In this document: positions 1 through 8,626 of the stretch, piece after piece | How positions within the stretch are numbered: position 1 is the stretch's first letter | Layout: each line of letters starts with the position of its first letter | DNA from: Candidatus Bathyarchaeia archaeon | GTDB lineage: Archaea; Thermoproteota; Bathyarchaeia; Bathyarchaeales; Bathyarchaeaceae | NCBI GenBank assembly: GCA_035283685.1 | Contig: DATETJ010000011.1 | Location: forward strand, 95,994 to 159,993 | Length of the DNA stretch: 64,000 nucleotides | Reading direction: 5' to 3' | The notes under the pieces: model-generated | What the model was told of the DNA's origin: nothing | Databases searched by the model: none | The model's input: the letters and a program-made list of their open reading frames with translations, nothing else | Translations under genes and position numbers: made by a program

Positions 1-96
1 TTAAATAGGTCATGTGTCAACTGACTTGACAAGCGAGAATTAGAATTCCATGAGAATGCTAGTTTTCCGTTGATTATACATGGAGGTGTAACTGGA

Positions 97-243
97 TTGT
101 CGTATAGAGAAAACCGAGAAACGCACAAGGCCGTATGCGCTGATTGTGGTAAAGAATGTGATGTTCCCTTCAAACCTGACGGGAGCAGACCCGTATACTG
201 CCGAGAATGCTATTCTAAACGAAGACCCCCAAGAAGATATTAA
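97..243 (+). CDS. CxxC-x17-CxxC small zinc protein
   Basis: A 48-residue protein read from TTG at 97. The start is chosen because GGAGGTG lies at 82-88, eight bases upstream. Cysteines 14/17 (CADC) and 35/38 (CREC) are separated by exactly 17 residues, which is the signature of the CxxC-x17-CxxC family (TIGR04272-like), expected to bind one zinc ion. The C-terminus is very basic (KRRPPRRY), suggesting nucleic-acid contact. Function in this family is not established. It stands alone on the plus strand. Confidence 0.75.
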   Translation: MSYRENRETHKAVCADCGKECDVPFKPDGSRPVYCRECYSKRRPPRRY

Positions 244-547
244 GCTTATTAGCTAAATCTTCGATCCTTTCTTACCCACAGTTTTTTTATCAATCCCATA
301 AGAAGATTGCTCCCTAAATTTTAGCAGCCACCATCGAATAACTGCATGTTTGCATGAGTTAACGTATTCGTGTGTTGGGTAGAAATTCTGTCCCCTCGCG
401 CCCCACGGCAAAAACTATTTGGCTTTAGCAAAGCGCGCGAAACTTACTCGAAGTCCCATCCAAACAATGCCAAGTCAAAATCAGTATATGTAATCTCTCA
501 ACAACGCGCACCAAAACAACTATAATCTCGAAACCTTTTCGCTATAG
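244..547. other. Intergenic gap, no gene seen
   Basis: About 300 bases between two small metalloprotein genes. I see no open frame with a start and ribosome site. A GCGCGC element lies at 433-438, one of several in the gaps of this window. The last 60 bases are AT-rich and probably hold the promoter of the next gene. Confidence 0.4.
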
Positions 548-937
548 TTGAGGACTAGGGTTCTGGTGCGCTGTTCAAATTGTGGAAAATGCTGTGAAAG
601 AACAGAGATGGAGCTTTCAAACAAGGACATCAAGAGATTGGAGGAAACCGGTTATCGCAGAGAGGAATTTGCAGTTATAGACGATGATGGGATTCGCCTC
701 AGAAACGTTGACGGATGGTGCTATTTCTACAGTCTCGCTGAGCAGATTTGCCGAGTCTATATTAAGAGGCCCTTGGGATGCTGTCTCTATCCGGTGGTGC
801 ATCTGGCAAATGAAGGTGCCATAATTGATGAATTATGTCCCATGGGACAGACGATTTCAGAACAAGAGTTGAGAACGAAAGGGAAAATCCTTGACCAACT
901 CTTGAAAAGAATCGATAGTGAAAGAAAGTGTAAATAG
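548..937 (+). CDS. YkgJ-type CxxCxxCC cysteine cluster protein
   Basis: A 129-residue protein starting at TTG 548. Residues 9-16 carry C-x2-C-x2-CC, the hallmark of the YkgJ/UPF0153 family, which is thought to chelate zinc or an iron-sulfur cluster. Further cysteines follow: one before VYIKRP, a CC pair in LGCCLYP, and one in LCPM. This is the usual pattern for the family, and the length is normal. The C-terminus is a short charged helix. Actual substrate or partner is unknown for the family. Flanking genes give no context. Confidence 0.8.
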   Translation: MRTRVLVRCSNCGKCCERTEMELSNKDIKRLEETGYRREEFAVIDDDGIRLRNVDGWCYFYSLAEQICRVYIKRPLGCCLYPVVHLANEGAIIDELCPMGQTISEQELRTKGKILDQLLKRIDSERKCK

Positions 938-1138
938 AACGCCATTTCTTAATGTGCTCTAGATATGAGCTTTCAGGTGTACGCAGATATCTGCTGAGTG
1001 AGGATCTGATGTAGAAAGTGGTGAAGGCTCCTTTTTGCAGTGGTTAGAAACCATTACTGATTTAGAAAATGCTTTGGAAGACTATCCCGCTCTATGGGCG
1101 GATAAAAATTGGGCAGGTCGATGTGGAAAAATAGAGTC

Positions 1139-1366
1139 TTATTTGACTATCTCAGCGTTTGCGGCTCTGCGACCTATTCTCGTAATCCGTATTTTCACGT
1201 GGTCTCTCGGCTTTGCGTTGGCAACAAATACCACGAAACCTTGGATTCTGGCTACGCCTTCCCCTTGGCGGCTCGTCTCCGTAATGTCAACTTCGTATTC
1301 TTTTCCCATCTCAACTGGGGAAGGCTTAAAGCCCCCACCATAACCGCTTCTTCGCTCATAACTCAT
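1139..1366 (-). CDS. Stand-alone TRAM domain RNA-binding protein
   Basis: About 75 residues after re-siting the start. A longer frame begins at 1408, but GGAGG at 1381-1377 lies ten bases before ATG 1366, inside that extension, so 1366 is the likelier start. A Gly/Arg/Tyr-rich N-terminus (ERRSGYGGG) precedes a single TRAM domain: GKEYEVDI, then GEGVARI, FVVFV, and VKIRITRI. Archaeal single-TRAM proteins bind RNA and act as chaperones or modulators of translation, including cold-responsive ones in methanogens. Family assignment is firm; the exact role here is inferred. Confidence 0.88.
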   Translation of the reverse strand: MSYERRSGYGGGFKPSPVEMGKEYEVDITETSRQGEGVARIQGFVVFVANAKPRDHVKIRITRIGRRAANAEIVK

Positions 1367-1564
1367 AGGACGTCTTCCTCCTTTCACATTTGAGATGATA
1401 ATGGGCACTTTGAGACTTTAAGTGTTCCGTATCGGGCAACGCCATCTGCTCTATCTCTTTCTTCGCTGATGACCTTTTTCTTACCGAGGTTCTCTTTATC
1501 TTACAAGAGGAACTCTACTTCAAACCGCTAGTGTTACTTAGACTGAAAGCAACACAGATTCCAT

Positions 1565-1915
1565 TCAACCGATTATTTCCACTGGGCTTCCCAACGCTTG
1601 GCCCGGCACGCCTTTCCTGAAACGAGCCCTGACGAGGCCGTTCTTTCCATGCAACGCCACGATTTTTCCTCGAGCCTTACGTTTTCCAACAGGCCACGCG
1701 ACCTTTCGACCAATGAGACGCGCTGCCTCGCTAACTGATTCCATGCCGGGAAAACGAAGGATGTATTCTTTGGGCTTCTGGGTTTTCGGCCCCCTCCGAC
1801 AGCTCACAATTACGCCTTGACTGGTTTTGGACACACAATTCACTTCGCATTCAGTTAATAGGTAACAACTAGGTGCATAAAACTCGTATATACCTTTTTT
1901 AAAGCCACGCACCAA
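1565..1915 (-). CDS. rpl35ae: Ribosomal protein eL33 (L35Ae)
   Basis: A component of the large ribosomal subunit shared by archaea and eukaryotes. The C-terminal half is diagnostic: IGRKVAWPV, then GKIVALHGKNGLVRARF, then KGVPGQALGSPVEI. At 116 residues it is about 30 longer than Pyrococcus-type proteins because of an N-terminal extension. The start is TTG 1915, or GTG one codon later. It lies about eight bases after the UbiA gene, so the two are probably cotranscribed. Confidence 0.93.
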   Translation of the reverse strand: MVRGFKKGIYEFYAPSCYLLTECEVNCVSKTSQGVIVSCRRGPKTQKPKEYILRFPGMESVSEAARLIGRKVAWPVGKRKARGKIVALHGKNGLVRARFRKGVPGQALGSPVEIIG

Positions 1916-1922
1916 ATCCCAT

Positions 1923-2804
1923 TCAAAAACCGGCTATTCCCGCAAGTAGTGCGTAAGCCCATAGAACTGTTACCCCGATGATTCCGTATTTTCTTGCAGT
2001 TTTCTGTGTGTTGATGACATTTTTGGTCGACGGGTTTTTCAACATATCTGCAAAACGCATTATGATGGGTAGAGAAAGGGGGAAGAGGATAAGAAACAAG
2101 AACAAATGCCTGTAGGGAAGCAAACCAAAAGCTGAATAAGCGAATGGCGAGAAACCTGCCGTCAGAAACATAAGCCCAGCGACAATGACACCGTTCTTCC
2201 TTCCATACCTTACAACAAAAGTGTGCACTCCTGTCTTGCGGTCTGCTTCATAGTCTCCAACGGCTTGAATAATATGGCCACCACATTGGATCAGCATTAA
2301 CGGCATGGCGCCCAACATGATTAATGGAATATTGGAGACCAGCTTGTCGGTTAATTCTCCTCCCATTAAGAATGGCAGGAAGCCTGCGCCTATGCCTGAG
2401 ATCACGAAGTCTGCAACTGGTACGCTTTTCAGTCTGAGTGGGGGAGTGGAATAAGCAGTCCATAGTCCTAAGTAAACGATAAACAACGGGAGAGCCTGCA
2501 CGTTGGCCATAAACACCAAGACTAAACATGATGTGACCAGTAAGAAGGAGAACATTAGTGTCTTCCTCGGTGTTATTTGTCCAGAGGCAACAGGTAGTTT
2601 TGATTTTGCCTCGTTCTCTCGATCCGCTTCGCGGTCAAAGTATTGGTTCAACACGAAGACGCTGGCTGTTGCGAATGAGAAGGCAAAGAGGACTGCAACA
2701 GCACGCCAAAGATGAGGCACACCGAAGAGAACACTTCCAAAACCAAAATTGAAAATCCATCCAATCCAGCTCCCCACTCTTGCAACCTCAATATACTGAA
2801 ACAT
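1923..2804 (-). CDS. UbiA-family prenyltransferase
   Basis: A 293-residue integral membrane prenyltransferase with about eight or nine hydrophobic segments. Both Asp-rich motifs that bind Mg-prenyl diphosphate are present: NQYFDREAD at residues 53-61 and GDYEADRKTG near 183. Archaeal members make the geranylgeranyl ethers of membrane lipids or prenylate quinones and hemes. The sequence alone does not say which acceptor is used. It ends just upstream of the eL33 gene and is probably the first gene of that pair. Confidence 0.88.
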   Translation of the reverse strand: MFQYIEVARVGSWIGWIFNFGFGSVLFGVPHLWRAVAVLFAFSFATASVFVLNQYFDREADRENEAKSKLPVASGQITPRKTLMFSFLLVTSCLVLVFMANVQALPLFIVYLGLWTAYSTPPLRLKSVPVADFVISGIGAGFLPFLMGGELTDKLVSNIPLIMLGAMPLMLIQCGGHIIQAVGDYEADRKTGVHTFVVRYGRKNGVIVAGLMFLTAGFSPFAYSAFGLLPYRHLFLFLILFPLSLPIIMRFADMLKNPSTKNVINTQKTARKYGIIGVTVLWAYALLAGIAGF

Positions 2805-2900
2805 TTTTGTGCCTTCTAGAACGAAGTTAAAGCTAGGGAAATTTAAGAATTTTGACCCATTTGCCTAGACATTCTTGATTTTCACGTGCTTTTTTTCTTT

Positions 2901-4124
2901 TTATCTGTTGAGTGTTTCTAGAAAAGTTGCGAATCTTTCTTTTACTTGTGCTTCTCCTGCTATGCGCCAGTCTGACGAGTCTACGTCGATGATGAGGCTT
3001 TGCACGCCCAGTTTCTTGTAGATTGTGTCTCGGACGATGGTTTCACCTATCGACATCATGCGGCAACCCCAGTTAGTTGGCAGTATAACGCCGTTGACGT
3101 GAAACTCTTTCACCAAATCAAGAATAATGTCAACTCGGCGCTCTATCGTTGAATTGGCCATGTTGGGCAAGTACTTGCGAGCCAAGCTTTCATACGGCTT
3201 CTCCGGATCCAGGCTGCCCGTCCACGTGTGCGAAAAGACTTCAGCCACAACCACCGCACCCAAATTGTTCAAGTATTCAAAAATTTTCAGATTGTACCAG
3301 AGGGGCAGGTTGTCCCAGACTAGTCGATACCGTTCATTTTCAGCCACGCCTACGCCGTCCTTTACTCGTTCACGCAGTTCATCCCGCAACTGTGTGTAAA
3401 TATCCACAGCGGCTTGCGAACCCGGCACACACAGCATAAAAAAAACAGCTGAAAAAGCGTCTCGCGCGTCCATGGGGCATGGGATGTTTTTTCTCAGGTT
3501 CTGGATCTCTGTCCACAGTTTGCTTGTCCAGTCGGAAAGCGCTAGGGTTTCGCCAAGTTTGTATTTGTCGAATCTTGTGCCAGTCTGCCTTTCTAAGAAG
3601 GCGAATAATTCATGCAGTTGCGATTCGTAGTATTCGATGTGCGTCTTATCTATGTGTTCTGAGTCTCTTCCGCCTATGTTGTAAGGCGTGTCTAAAACAA
3701 AAAATGGTGCCTTGTAGATTCGACTTGCCACCTGAAACCATTTCATATGAGTGTCGCAGGCAGATGTGGTGGCTACTAGAAAGTCGGGTTTGGGTAAGCC
3801 GCCTTCAGGCAATTCTTTCTCGTAGCCGAACACTGAGCCTAAGACACAGCGGGAGTAGGAGCATAAGTCTCTTGAGAAGCCTTCACGCTCAGCTAACTCA
3901 CACAGTTCAACTGAAACCTGGCGGGCAGCGCAGACGGAAGCGTAGTTTTCAGGCCAGACAGGCACGACGTCCATGGCTTGTAGGGTTTCAACTGGAAAAG
4001 TGGATGATATCCATGCGACTGGGCGCTTTTTGGCTTTGGCGAGGTGAGCTTCCTCGTAAGATCTCTTCACGTAATTTCGGTAGAATCCGCTTGTCGCCTT
4101 CAGCCTTCTATCCACTGTGCTCAT
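2901..4124 (-). CDS. 2-hydroxyacyl-CoA dehydratase, subunit of HgdB/FldB/BcrC type
   Basis: A 407-residue member of the 2-hydroxyglutaryl-CoA dehydratase D-component family (PF06050). Such enzymes remove water from (R)-2-hydroxyacyl-CoA by a ketyl-radical mechanism after ATP-driven activation by a separate iron-sulfur ATPase. Cysteines placed to hold a [4Fe-4S] cluster appear in RDLCSYSRCVLGS and in TTSACDTHMKW. Its ATG overlaps the stop of the next gene upstream (TAATG), so the two subunits are translationally coupled. No activator (HgdC/HadI) gene is in the window. A benzoyl-CoA-reductase-like role is an alternative. Confidence 0.9.
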   Translation of the reverse strand: MSTVDRRLKATSGFYRNYVKRSYEEAHLAKAKKRPVAWISSTFPVETLQAMDVVPVWPENYASVCAARQVSVELCELAEREGFSRDLCSYSRCVLGSVFGYEKELPEGGLPKPDFLVATTSACDTHMKWFQVASRIYKAPFFVLDTPYNIGGRDSEHIDKTHIEYYESQLHELFAFLERQTGTRFDKYKLGETLALSDWTSKLWTEIQNLRKNIPCPMDARDAFSAVFFMLCVPGSQAAVDIYTQLRDELRERVKDGVGVAENERYRLVWDNLPLWYNLKIFEYLNNLGAVVVAEVFSHTWTGSLDPEKPYESLARKYLPNMANSTIERRVDIILDLVKEFHVNGVILPTNWGCRMMSIGETIVRDTIYKKLGVQSLIIDVDSSDWRIAGEAQVKERFATFLETLNR

Positions 4125-5245
4125 TATTGGACTCCGCCTACCATCTCAACGAACGCTTCGATGCGGGTTTTTAGGCTGGCAAAACCGCTCATGGAATGCT
4201 CCCATTCAAGATACAAGACGGGCAAGCCCATGGCTTTCAGTTCATCGCGCAGGTACGGAGCATCAAACATGTGAGTGTCACAGTATTTGATGAGGAACAT
4301 TATGACGCCGTCAACATCAAACCGTTTGGCCAACTCTGCCACATGTTTGAACCGTTGCTCACGCATGTACATGAACGAAGATGGAACTTTGTCCAAATAC
4401 CGCCGGGCTATGGCTTTCAAAGGGTCACCGTTGCCCATTTCGACGTCATTCCAGAAGTATCGCGAACCGGTGCACCAGTCATCTGCCACCACTGTGCCAC
4501 CAACTGACTCGATAAGCCTTACCAACTCCGTATTATCCATAACGCTGCCAGAAACCATCAACCGCAAGCCCTCACGAGGCATGTCGGCACGGCTTTCGAC
4601 TTCGCTTAGCAAGGCTTTCATGAGCTGGTTATGCTCCGTCTTAGGCATCACCAATCCGGACAGAGCGATTTCCAAGTATTCAGTGCCTGAGAGCAGAGGG
4701 GGCTTTTTCATTTTAAGGTCGTAAATCTGTCTCAGAAGATTTCGATTCTCATTGTAGACAGCAACTGCCTCCTTCAACGAGTCTTCGGAAATCTGCGACT
4801 TGAGGACTTGCTCCAGCCATTCTTTGAACTTCACGACTTGTTGATAGTAGAATTGATGCGCGCTTTCCGTGTTAGTGTGCGGCATGTTAATCAGATAAAG
4901 GTTGGGAACCTTGGAGTAGTTAACCCACATGTCAAAGGTTTTCTCTCGGTTATCACAACTCGTGGACTCAACGAAAGCGTCAAGATAATCGAATTCTCCA
5001 CGTAGCGCTGCATTAAAGCAACTACGGGCAAAAGAGCAACTGTTACTCGGCATGTAAGCGTCAGCTAAGTTCGTTTCGCCCAGACTGCCACAAACCATTA
5101 CGGGCAAAGCGCCAGATGCGTAGATGACCTCTTCAGGCGTGTACGTGCACGTCCAACCAACGACACCGCCGCCTCGGCTCTTCCATTGCCTCGCTGCTTC
5201 ATGTCGGTTTGAGAGTATTCGACGGAATGGTTGCAGGGCTTCCAT
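4124..5245 (-). CDS. 2-hydroxyacyl-CoA dehydratase, second subunit
   Basis: A 373-residue paralogue of the neighbouring subunit, as expected for the heterodimeric enzyme. Cluster-ligand candidates are in NSCSFARSCF and ESTSCDNREK; a further Cys lies in GWTCTYTPEE near the N-terminus. The start is ATG 5245, a few bases after the stop of the dehydrogenase gene upstream. Gene order is dehydrogenase, this subunit, then the other subunit, on one strand with almost no gaps. That argues for one operon handling 2-oxoacid to enoyl-CoA conversion. The acyl group is not determined. Confidence 0.9.
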   Translation of the reverse strand: MEALQPFRRILSNRHEAARQWKSRGGGVVGWTCTYTPEEVIYASGALPVMVCGSLGETNLADAYMPSNSCSFARSCFNAALRGEFDYLDAFVESTSCDNREKTFDMWVNYSKVPNLYLINMPHTNTESAHQFYYQQVVKFKEWLEQVLKSQISEDSLKEAVAVYNENRNLLRQIYDLKMKKPPLLSGTEYLEIALSGLVMPKTEHNQLMKALLSEVESRADMPREGLRLMVSGSVMDNTELVRLIESVGGTVVADDWCTGSRYFWNDVEMGNGDPLKAIARRYLDKVPSSFMYMREQRFKHVAELAKRFDVDGVIMFLIKYCDTHMFDAPYLRDELKAMGLPVLYLEWEHSMSGFASLKTRIEAFVEMVGGVQ

Positions 5246-5251
5246 GATGAA

Positions 5252-6208
5252 TCAGCGTTTAAGATATTGATTCTCTATCGCCTTGAGCAAATCGGTGAAC
5301 ATCAAGTTAACCGGTGTAGGCACATTGTACTTCTGTCCGTAACGGGCTATGGCGCCACTCATGAAGTCCACTTCAGTTGGACGCTTGTTCTCCACGTCGA
5401 TCAGCATCGAGGGTTTGTGAGCGCCGCCCTTCTCCAAATACGCCGTGAACTTGGCTAATGCGTCTGAGCCGAAGTCACACGCATCGGCTCGGGCAGCTTT
5501 CAAGCCTTCCTCGAGCACTTGAAGGGCGAGCTTGCGGCTGTGCGGATATTCCATAGCCTCCTTCATGGTTTGCCCGGTGACAGCGCATATGGAGCAGAGA
5601 GCAGCGTTTAGGATGGCTTTCTCCCACACGTCTTTCTTGATGTTAGGTGCTTCCTCAGTTTTAAGTCCGGCTGCGGTGAGCATGTCTGCGATTTTCTTGG
5701 TGGTTTCATCCGTTGTATAGTTGCCGTTGTGAAGGGCGCCAACATAATTGGGGGGCTGGAACCAGTTCATCATAACGTGTCCGGGGTGCACCAAGTTTCC
5801 AGCGTAATTGATGACCACTCGATAAGCCGTGTCGGTGCCAAGCTGTTCCGCGATGACCTGCTCGTTGCCTAATCCGTTTTGAAAGCTGACAACCTTCAAT
5901 TTAGGCGAGCAGATCTGTTTGATCTCTGGCAAAACATCCTTCAAATAACACGCTTTGGTCACGATAAAAACTATCTCAGGATCAAACTCGGCGAGGTGAG
6001 GTATAGACTCGGCGATTTTGTCAATTTTGGCTGTTAACTGTGTTATTCCGCCTACGGTGATGCCGTCTTGCTTCACCTTCTGTCTTATGTGCGGCATAGC
6101 ATCCTGCACTACAACGTTGACTTTGCCATTTGCCAGATGCGCAGCCAGTATAGAGCCAACGGGACCTAAGCCGATGACCGCCACGGTTGACTTCTCAGTC
6201 GACATCAT
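5252..6208 (-). CDS. Ketopantoate-reductase-family 2-oxoacid reductase
   Basis: A 318-residue NAD(P)H-dependent dehydrogenase of the PanE/ApbA family. The N-terminal Rossmann motif GLGPVGS is at about residues 13-19. The C-terminal helical domain has the lysine-bearing WEKAILNAALCSICAVTG segment and PTEVDFMSGAIA. Start ATG 6208 follows GGAG. Named PanE by homology, but lying directly in front of two 2-hydroxyacyl-CoA dehydratase subunits it may instead reduce a 2-oxoacid to the (R)-2-hydroxyacid, as PanE-like D-hydroxyacid dehydrogenases do. I see no other pantoate or CoA gene nearby. Confidence 0.85.
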   Translation of the reverse strand: MMSTEKSTVAVIGLGPVGSILAAHLANGKVNVVVQDAMPHIRQKVKQDGITVGGITQLTAKIDKIAESIPHLAEFDPEIVFIVTKACYLKDVLPEIKQICSPKLKVVSFQNGLGNEQVIAEQLGTDTAYRVVINYAGNLVHPGHVMMNWFQPPNYVGALHNGNYTTDETTKKIADMLTAAGLKTEEAPNIKKDVWEKAILNAALCSICAVTGQTMKEAMEYPHSRKLALQVLEEGLKAARADACDFGSDALAKFTAYLEKGGAHKPSMLIDVENKRPTEVDFMSGAIARYGQKYNVPTPVNLMFTDLLKAIENQYLKR

Positions 6209-6340
6209 TTTTCTTCTCCAATCACTTCCAAGGATTCACATAGCAGGAATATCAAGTTAGAATAGAACATGCTGAAACAACCCTTTTAAGCGTTCCCGAT
6301 TACAAAACCCTCAACCCAACATGAAAAGGACACGGCGCGC

Positions 6341-7483
6341 ATGGACTTCTCTTTCACGCCCGAACTCGAAATGCTAAGGAAAGCCATGCAAGACTTCGCC
6401 AAACGAGAACTACTGCCCAGAGCACAGCAACTTGACGAATCAGGCGAGTTTCCAAGAGACATAATCAAGAAAATCGCTGACCTAGGAGTTATCGGCATAG
6501 TTTTTCCACCTGAATACGGGGGCTCGAACATGGGACACCTTGCCCGAATGATAAGCATAGAAGAGCTGTCACGAGCCTACGCCTCAATCGGACTATTCCT
6601 CCAAGCGTCCCCTCTGGGCTTGTGGGTTCTACTGCATTTTGGAACAGAAGAACAGAAGAAAAAGTACATTCCGCCCGTCATAAGTGGAGAACAAATAATG
6701 TGCATGGCAGTCACCGAGCCTTCAGGCGGCTCAGACCCGTCAGCAATTGGCACAAAAGCAAAACTCGAAGGCAACCACTACATCGTAAACGGAAGCAAAT
6801 GCTTCATAACAAACGGTGGCATAGCCGACACCTGTGTTTTCATGGCTAAGACAGGAGAAGGCGCCAAAGGCTTCAGCGTCTTCGCCGTTGAGAAAGGCAC
6901 GGCTGGCTTTGAACCGGGCATGCGTGAAATGCACGCTGGCATGCGCTCCATGATCGTATCCGAGCTAGTGTTCAAAAATTGCAGGATACCTAAGGAGAAC
7001 CTGATAGGCAACGAAGGCGACGGACTAAGAGCCAGCCTGAAAACCGTCGCCGAAATCGGCAGAACAGGCAACACAGGCGTAGCATTAGGAATTGCGAGAG
7101 CCGCCTACGAAACAACCCTACAATACGCCAAAGAGAAGCAACTGTACGGCAAACCCATCGCTGAAATTCAAACGATCAAATTCATGCTCGCCGACATGCA
7201 CATGCAAACCGAAGCAGCAAAACTACTAGCATACCAAGCTGCATGGCTACTCGACCAGGGAAAGACAGGCAGAGACATCGCCAAAGAAATCGCATCGGCA
7301 AAGGCTTACTCCAGCGAAGTTGCCAGACGAAACGCCATAAAAGCCATCCAGATTCACGGCGCCTACGGAACCTTGCCAGAGTTCAACCTCATGCGTTATC
7401 TACGCGACTCGCTCGAAGCGATTTCAGCGGGCGGAACAAACGAAATAATGCGCACAGTTATTGGCAGAGAAATAACCAAGTGA
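6341..7483 (+). CDS. Acyl-CoA dehydrogenase
   Basis: A 380-residue FAD enzyme of normal family length, divergent from the dehydratase operon. FAD and acyl-binding motifs are clear: AVTEPSGGSD, then CFITNGG, and in the C-terminal helical domain YGKPIAEIQTIKF and QIHGAYG. The usual catalytic Glu of the EGT motif is Gly here (AGGTNEIM, Gly364), as in isovaleryl- and long-chain dehydrogenases, which use a Glu on another helix. I do not find a Glu at exactly that alternative position, though AEIGR is close. In this context it may reduce the enoyl-CoA made by the dehydratase. No electron-transfer flavoprotein is adjacent. Confidence 0.92.
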   Translation: MDFSFTPELEMLRKAMQDFAKRELLPRAQQLDESGEFPRDIIKKIADLGVIGIVFPPEYGGSNMGHLARMISIEELSRAYASIGLFLQASPLGLWVLLHFGTEEQKKKYIPPVISGEQIMCMAVTEPSGGSDPSAIGTKAKLEGNHYIVNGSKCFITNGGIADTCVFMAKTGEGAKGFSVFAVEKGTAGFEPGMREMHAGMRSMIVSELVFKNCRIPKENLIGNEGDGLRASLKTVAEIGRTGNTGVALGIARAAYETTLQYAKEKQLYGKPIAEIQTIKFMLADMHMQTEAAKLLAYQAAWLLDQGKTGRDIAKEIASAKAYSSEVARRNAIKAIQIHGAYGTLPEFNLMRYLRDSLEAISAGGTNEIMRTVIGREITK

Positions 7484-7500
7484 CCCCTGTCTGGCAAGGT

Positions 7501-8532
7501 TTAGACGAGTCTGCGCAAGGCTTCGATGACCTCGTCAACGCTTTCATAGCTTCTTTCAGGCAGTTTGCAGAGCATTTCTGACGCTCGGATTCGCTCGTCA
7601 GATGTCATGTCAAAGAGCTTCCAGCCCTGATGCTCAACAAGCTCCTGCTTGCCGCTTGGAAACTGGGCGTCTTCCTTCAATGCTTCCATCAGTGATGCAA
7701 ACCCTGTTGAACGAGTAATCATGGGAAACTTGCCTGATTCCTTGTACAACTTGAGTCTGCGCGCGTCCTGATACATTCGCACGAAATGAAAACTGACTAC
7801 GGCTTTCTTGTGCGTTCCTTTTGAGGCTCGGTCGTCGATGTTCTTCAACTCTTGATCTGTGGGCTGGTAAATATTGTGCGTCCCTTTTCCGAATAAGCGG
7901 GCATAAAGAACGTCGCTCTTGTAGGCAGGCGCCTCATCATTGGATAGGTCGACGCTGTGAACCATACTGTGGTTCTGCATGGCTTGCGTGAAATCTGCGC
8001 TTAGAGCTTGATTGCTACCTCTTACTTCCATGGCGATTCTAACATCTTTGCGATCGGTAGAGGACATGAACGAGTCTAAAAGGCTAGCGTTTTCCTTGCT
8101 GGGCTGAAAAGATGAAGGAGTCTGCAGGTGCAGGATTTCTGCCTTCAACGCTTCACAAATGCTTATCATCTGACTGAAAATCTTGAAGGCGCCTTCGGTT
8201 GGTTGAAACTGGAACTTGTGAGTCACATCTCGGTTGCATCTTACTGCAAACTCGAAGTCTGATGGCACTTGTTTTCTCCAATACTCCACGGACTTGAGAG
8301 TGGGGATTTGGTAGAAAGTGGAATTAACCTCGACAAACTTGAACAATCGGGAATACGCGACCAAGGGACGAAGCCCTGGCACATGAAAATACGCCCAGCC
8401 GCCAGCGCCGATTACATAGTCAGCCAAAGACGCTTTGCCTCTATTTCCATAATGAGAGCGTGAAAATAAAGCATTGTGCGCCTGAACAGCAACCAAACTC
8501 AAAGGAAACTCCGGAATAGAAGATTTCTCCAC
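7501..8532 (-). CDS. DUF72 (YecE-like) TIM-barrel protein
   Basis: A 343-residue protein with the DUF72 pattern: YVIGAGGWAYF near residue 40, VEVNSTFYQIP, FEFAVRCNRDVTHK, then VSFHFVRMYQDAR. Family members fold as TIM barrels of unknown biochemical role. The start is GTG 8532; a shorter form beginning nearer the barrel is possible, since the first 35 residues are not typical. The N-terminal part of this gene recurs as decayed fragments at 10731-10824 and 14573-14610, each beside a copy of a small conserved gene. Confidence 0.85.
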   Translation of the reverse strand: MEKSSIPEFPLSLVAVQAHNALFSRSHYGNRGKASLADYVIGAGGWAYFHVPGLRPLVAYSRLFKFVEVNSTFYQIPTLKSVEYWRKQVPSDFEFAVRCNRDVTHKFQFQPTEGAFKIFSQMISICEALKAEILHLQTPSSFQPSKENASLLDSFMSSTDRKDVRIAMEVRGSNQALSADFTQAMQNHSMVHSVDLSNDEAPAYKSDVLYARLFGKGTHNIYQPTDQELKNIDDRASKGTHKKAVVSFHFVRMYQDARRLKLYKESGKFPMITRSTGFASLMEALKEDAQFPSGKQELVEHQGWKLFDMTSDERIRASEMLCKLPERSYESVDEVIEALRRLV

Positions 8533-8626
8533 AAATCCTATAACATAACTGCATCAGATACTGATATACTCAGCACATGTTAGCTGAGATTGAAAAGCAG
8601 ACAGCTTGAAAAGTGAGGAGATATTC

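Noticed and set aside
1035-1393. Two overlapping plus-strand frames of about 100 residues
   Set aside because: They run antisense to the TRAM gene, which has clear family motifs and a ribosome site; they are shadows.
1409-1564. Coding-like minus-strand stretch (GKKKVISEERDRADGV) between TRAM and eL33
   Set aside because: It looks protein-like, but there is no start codon after the upstream stop and no family match; left unannotated.
3479-4174. 231-residue plus-strand frame
   Set aside because: It is antisense to the dehydratase subunit gene and has no recognisable domains.
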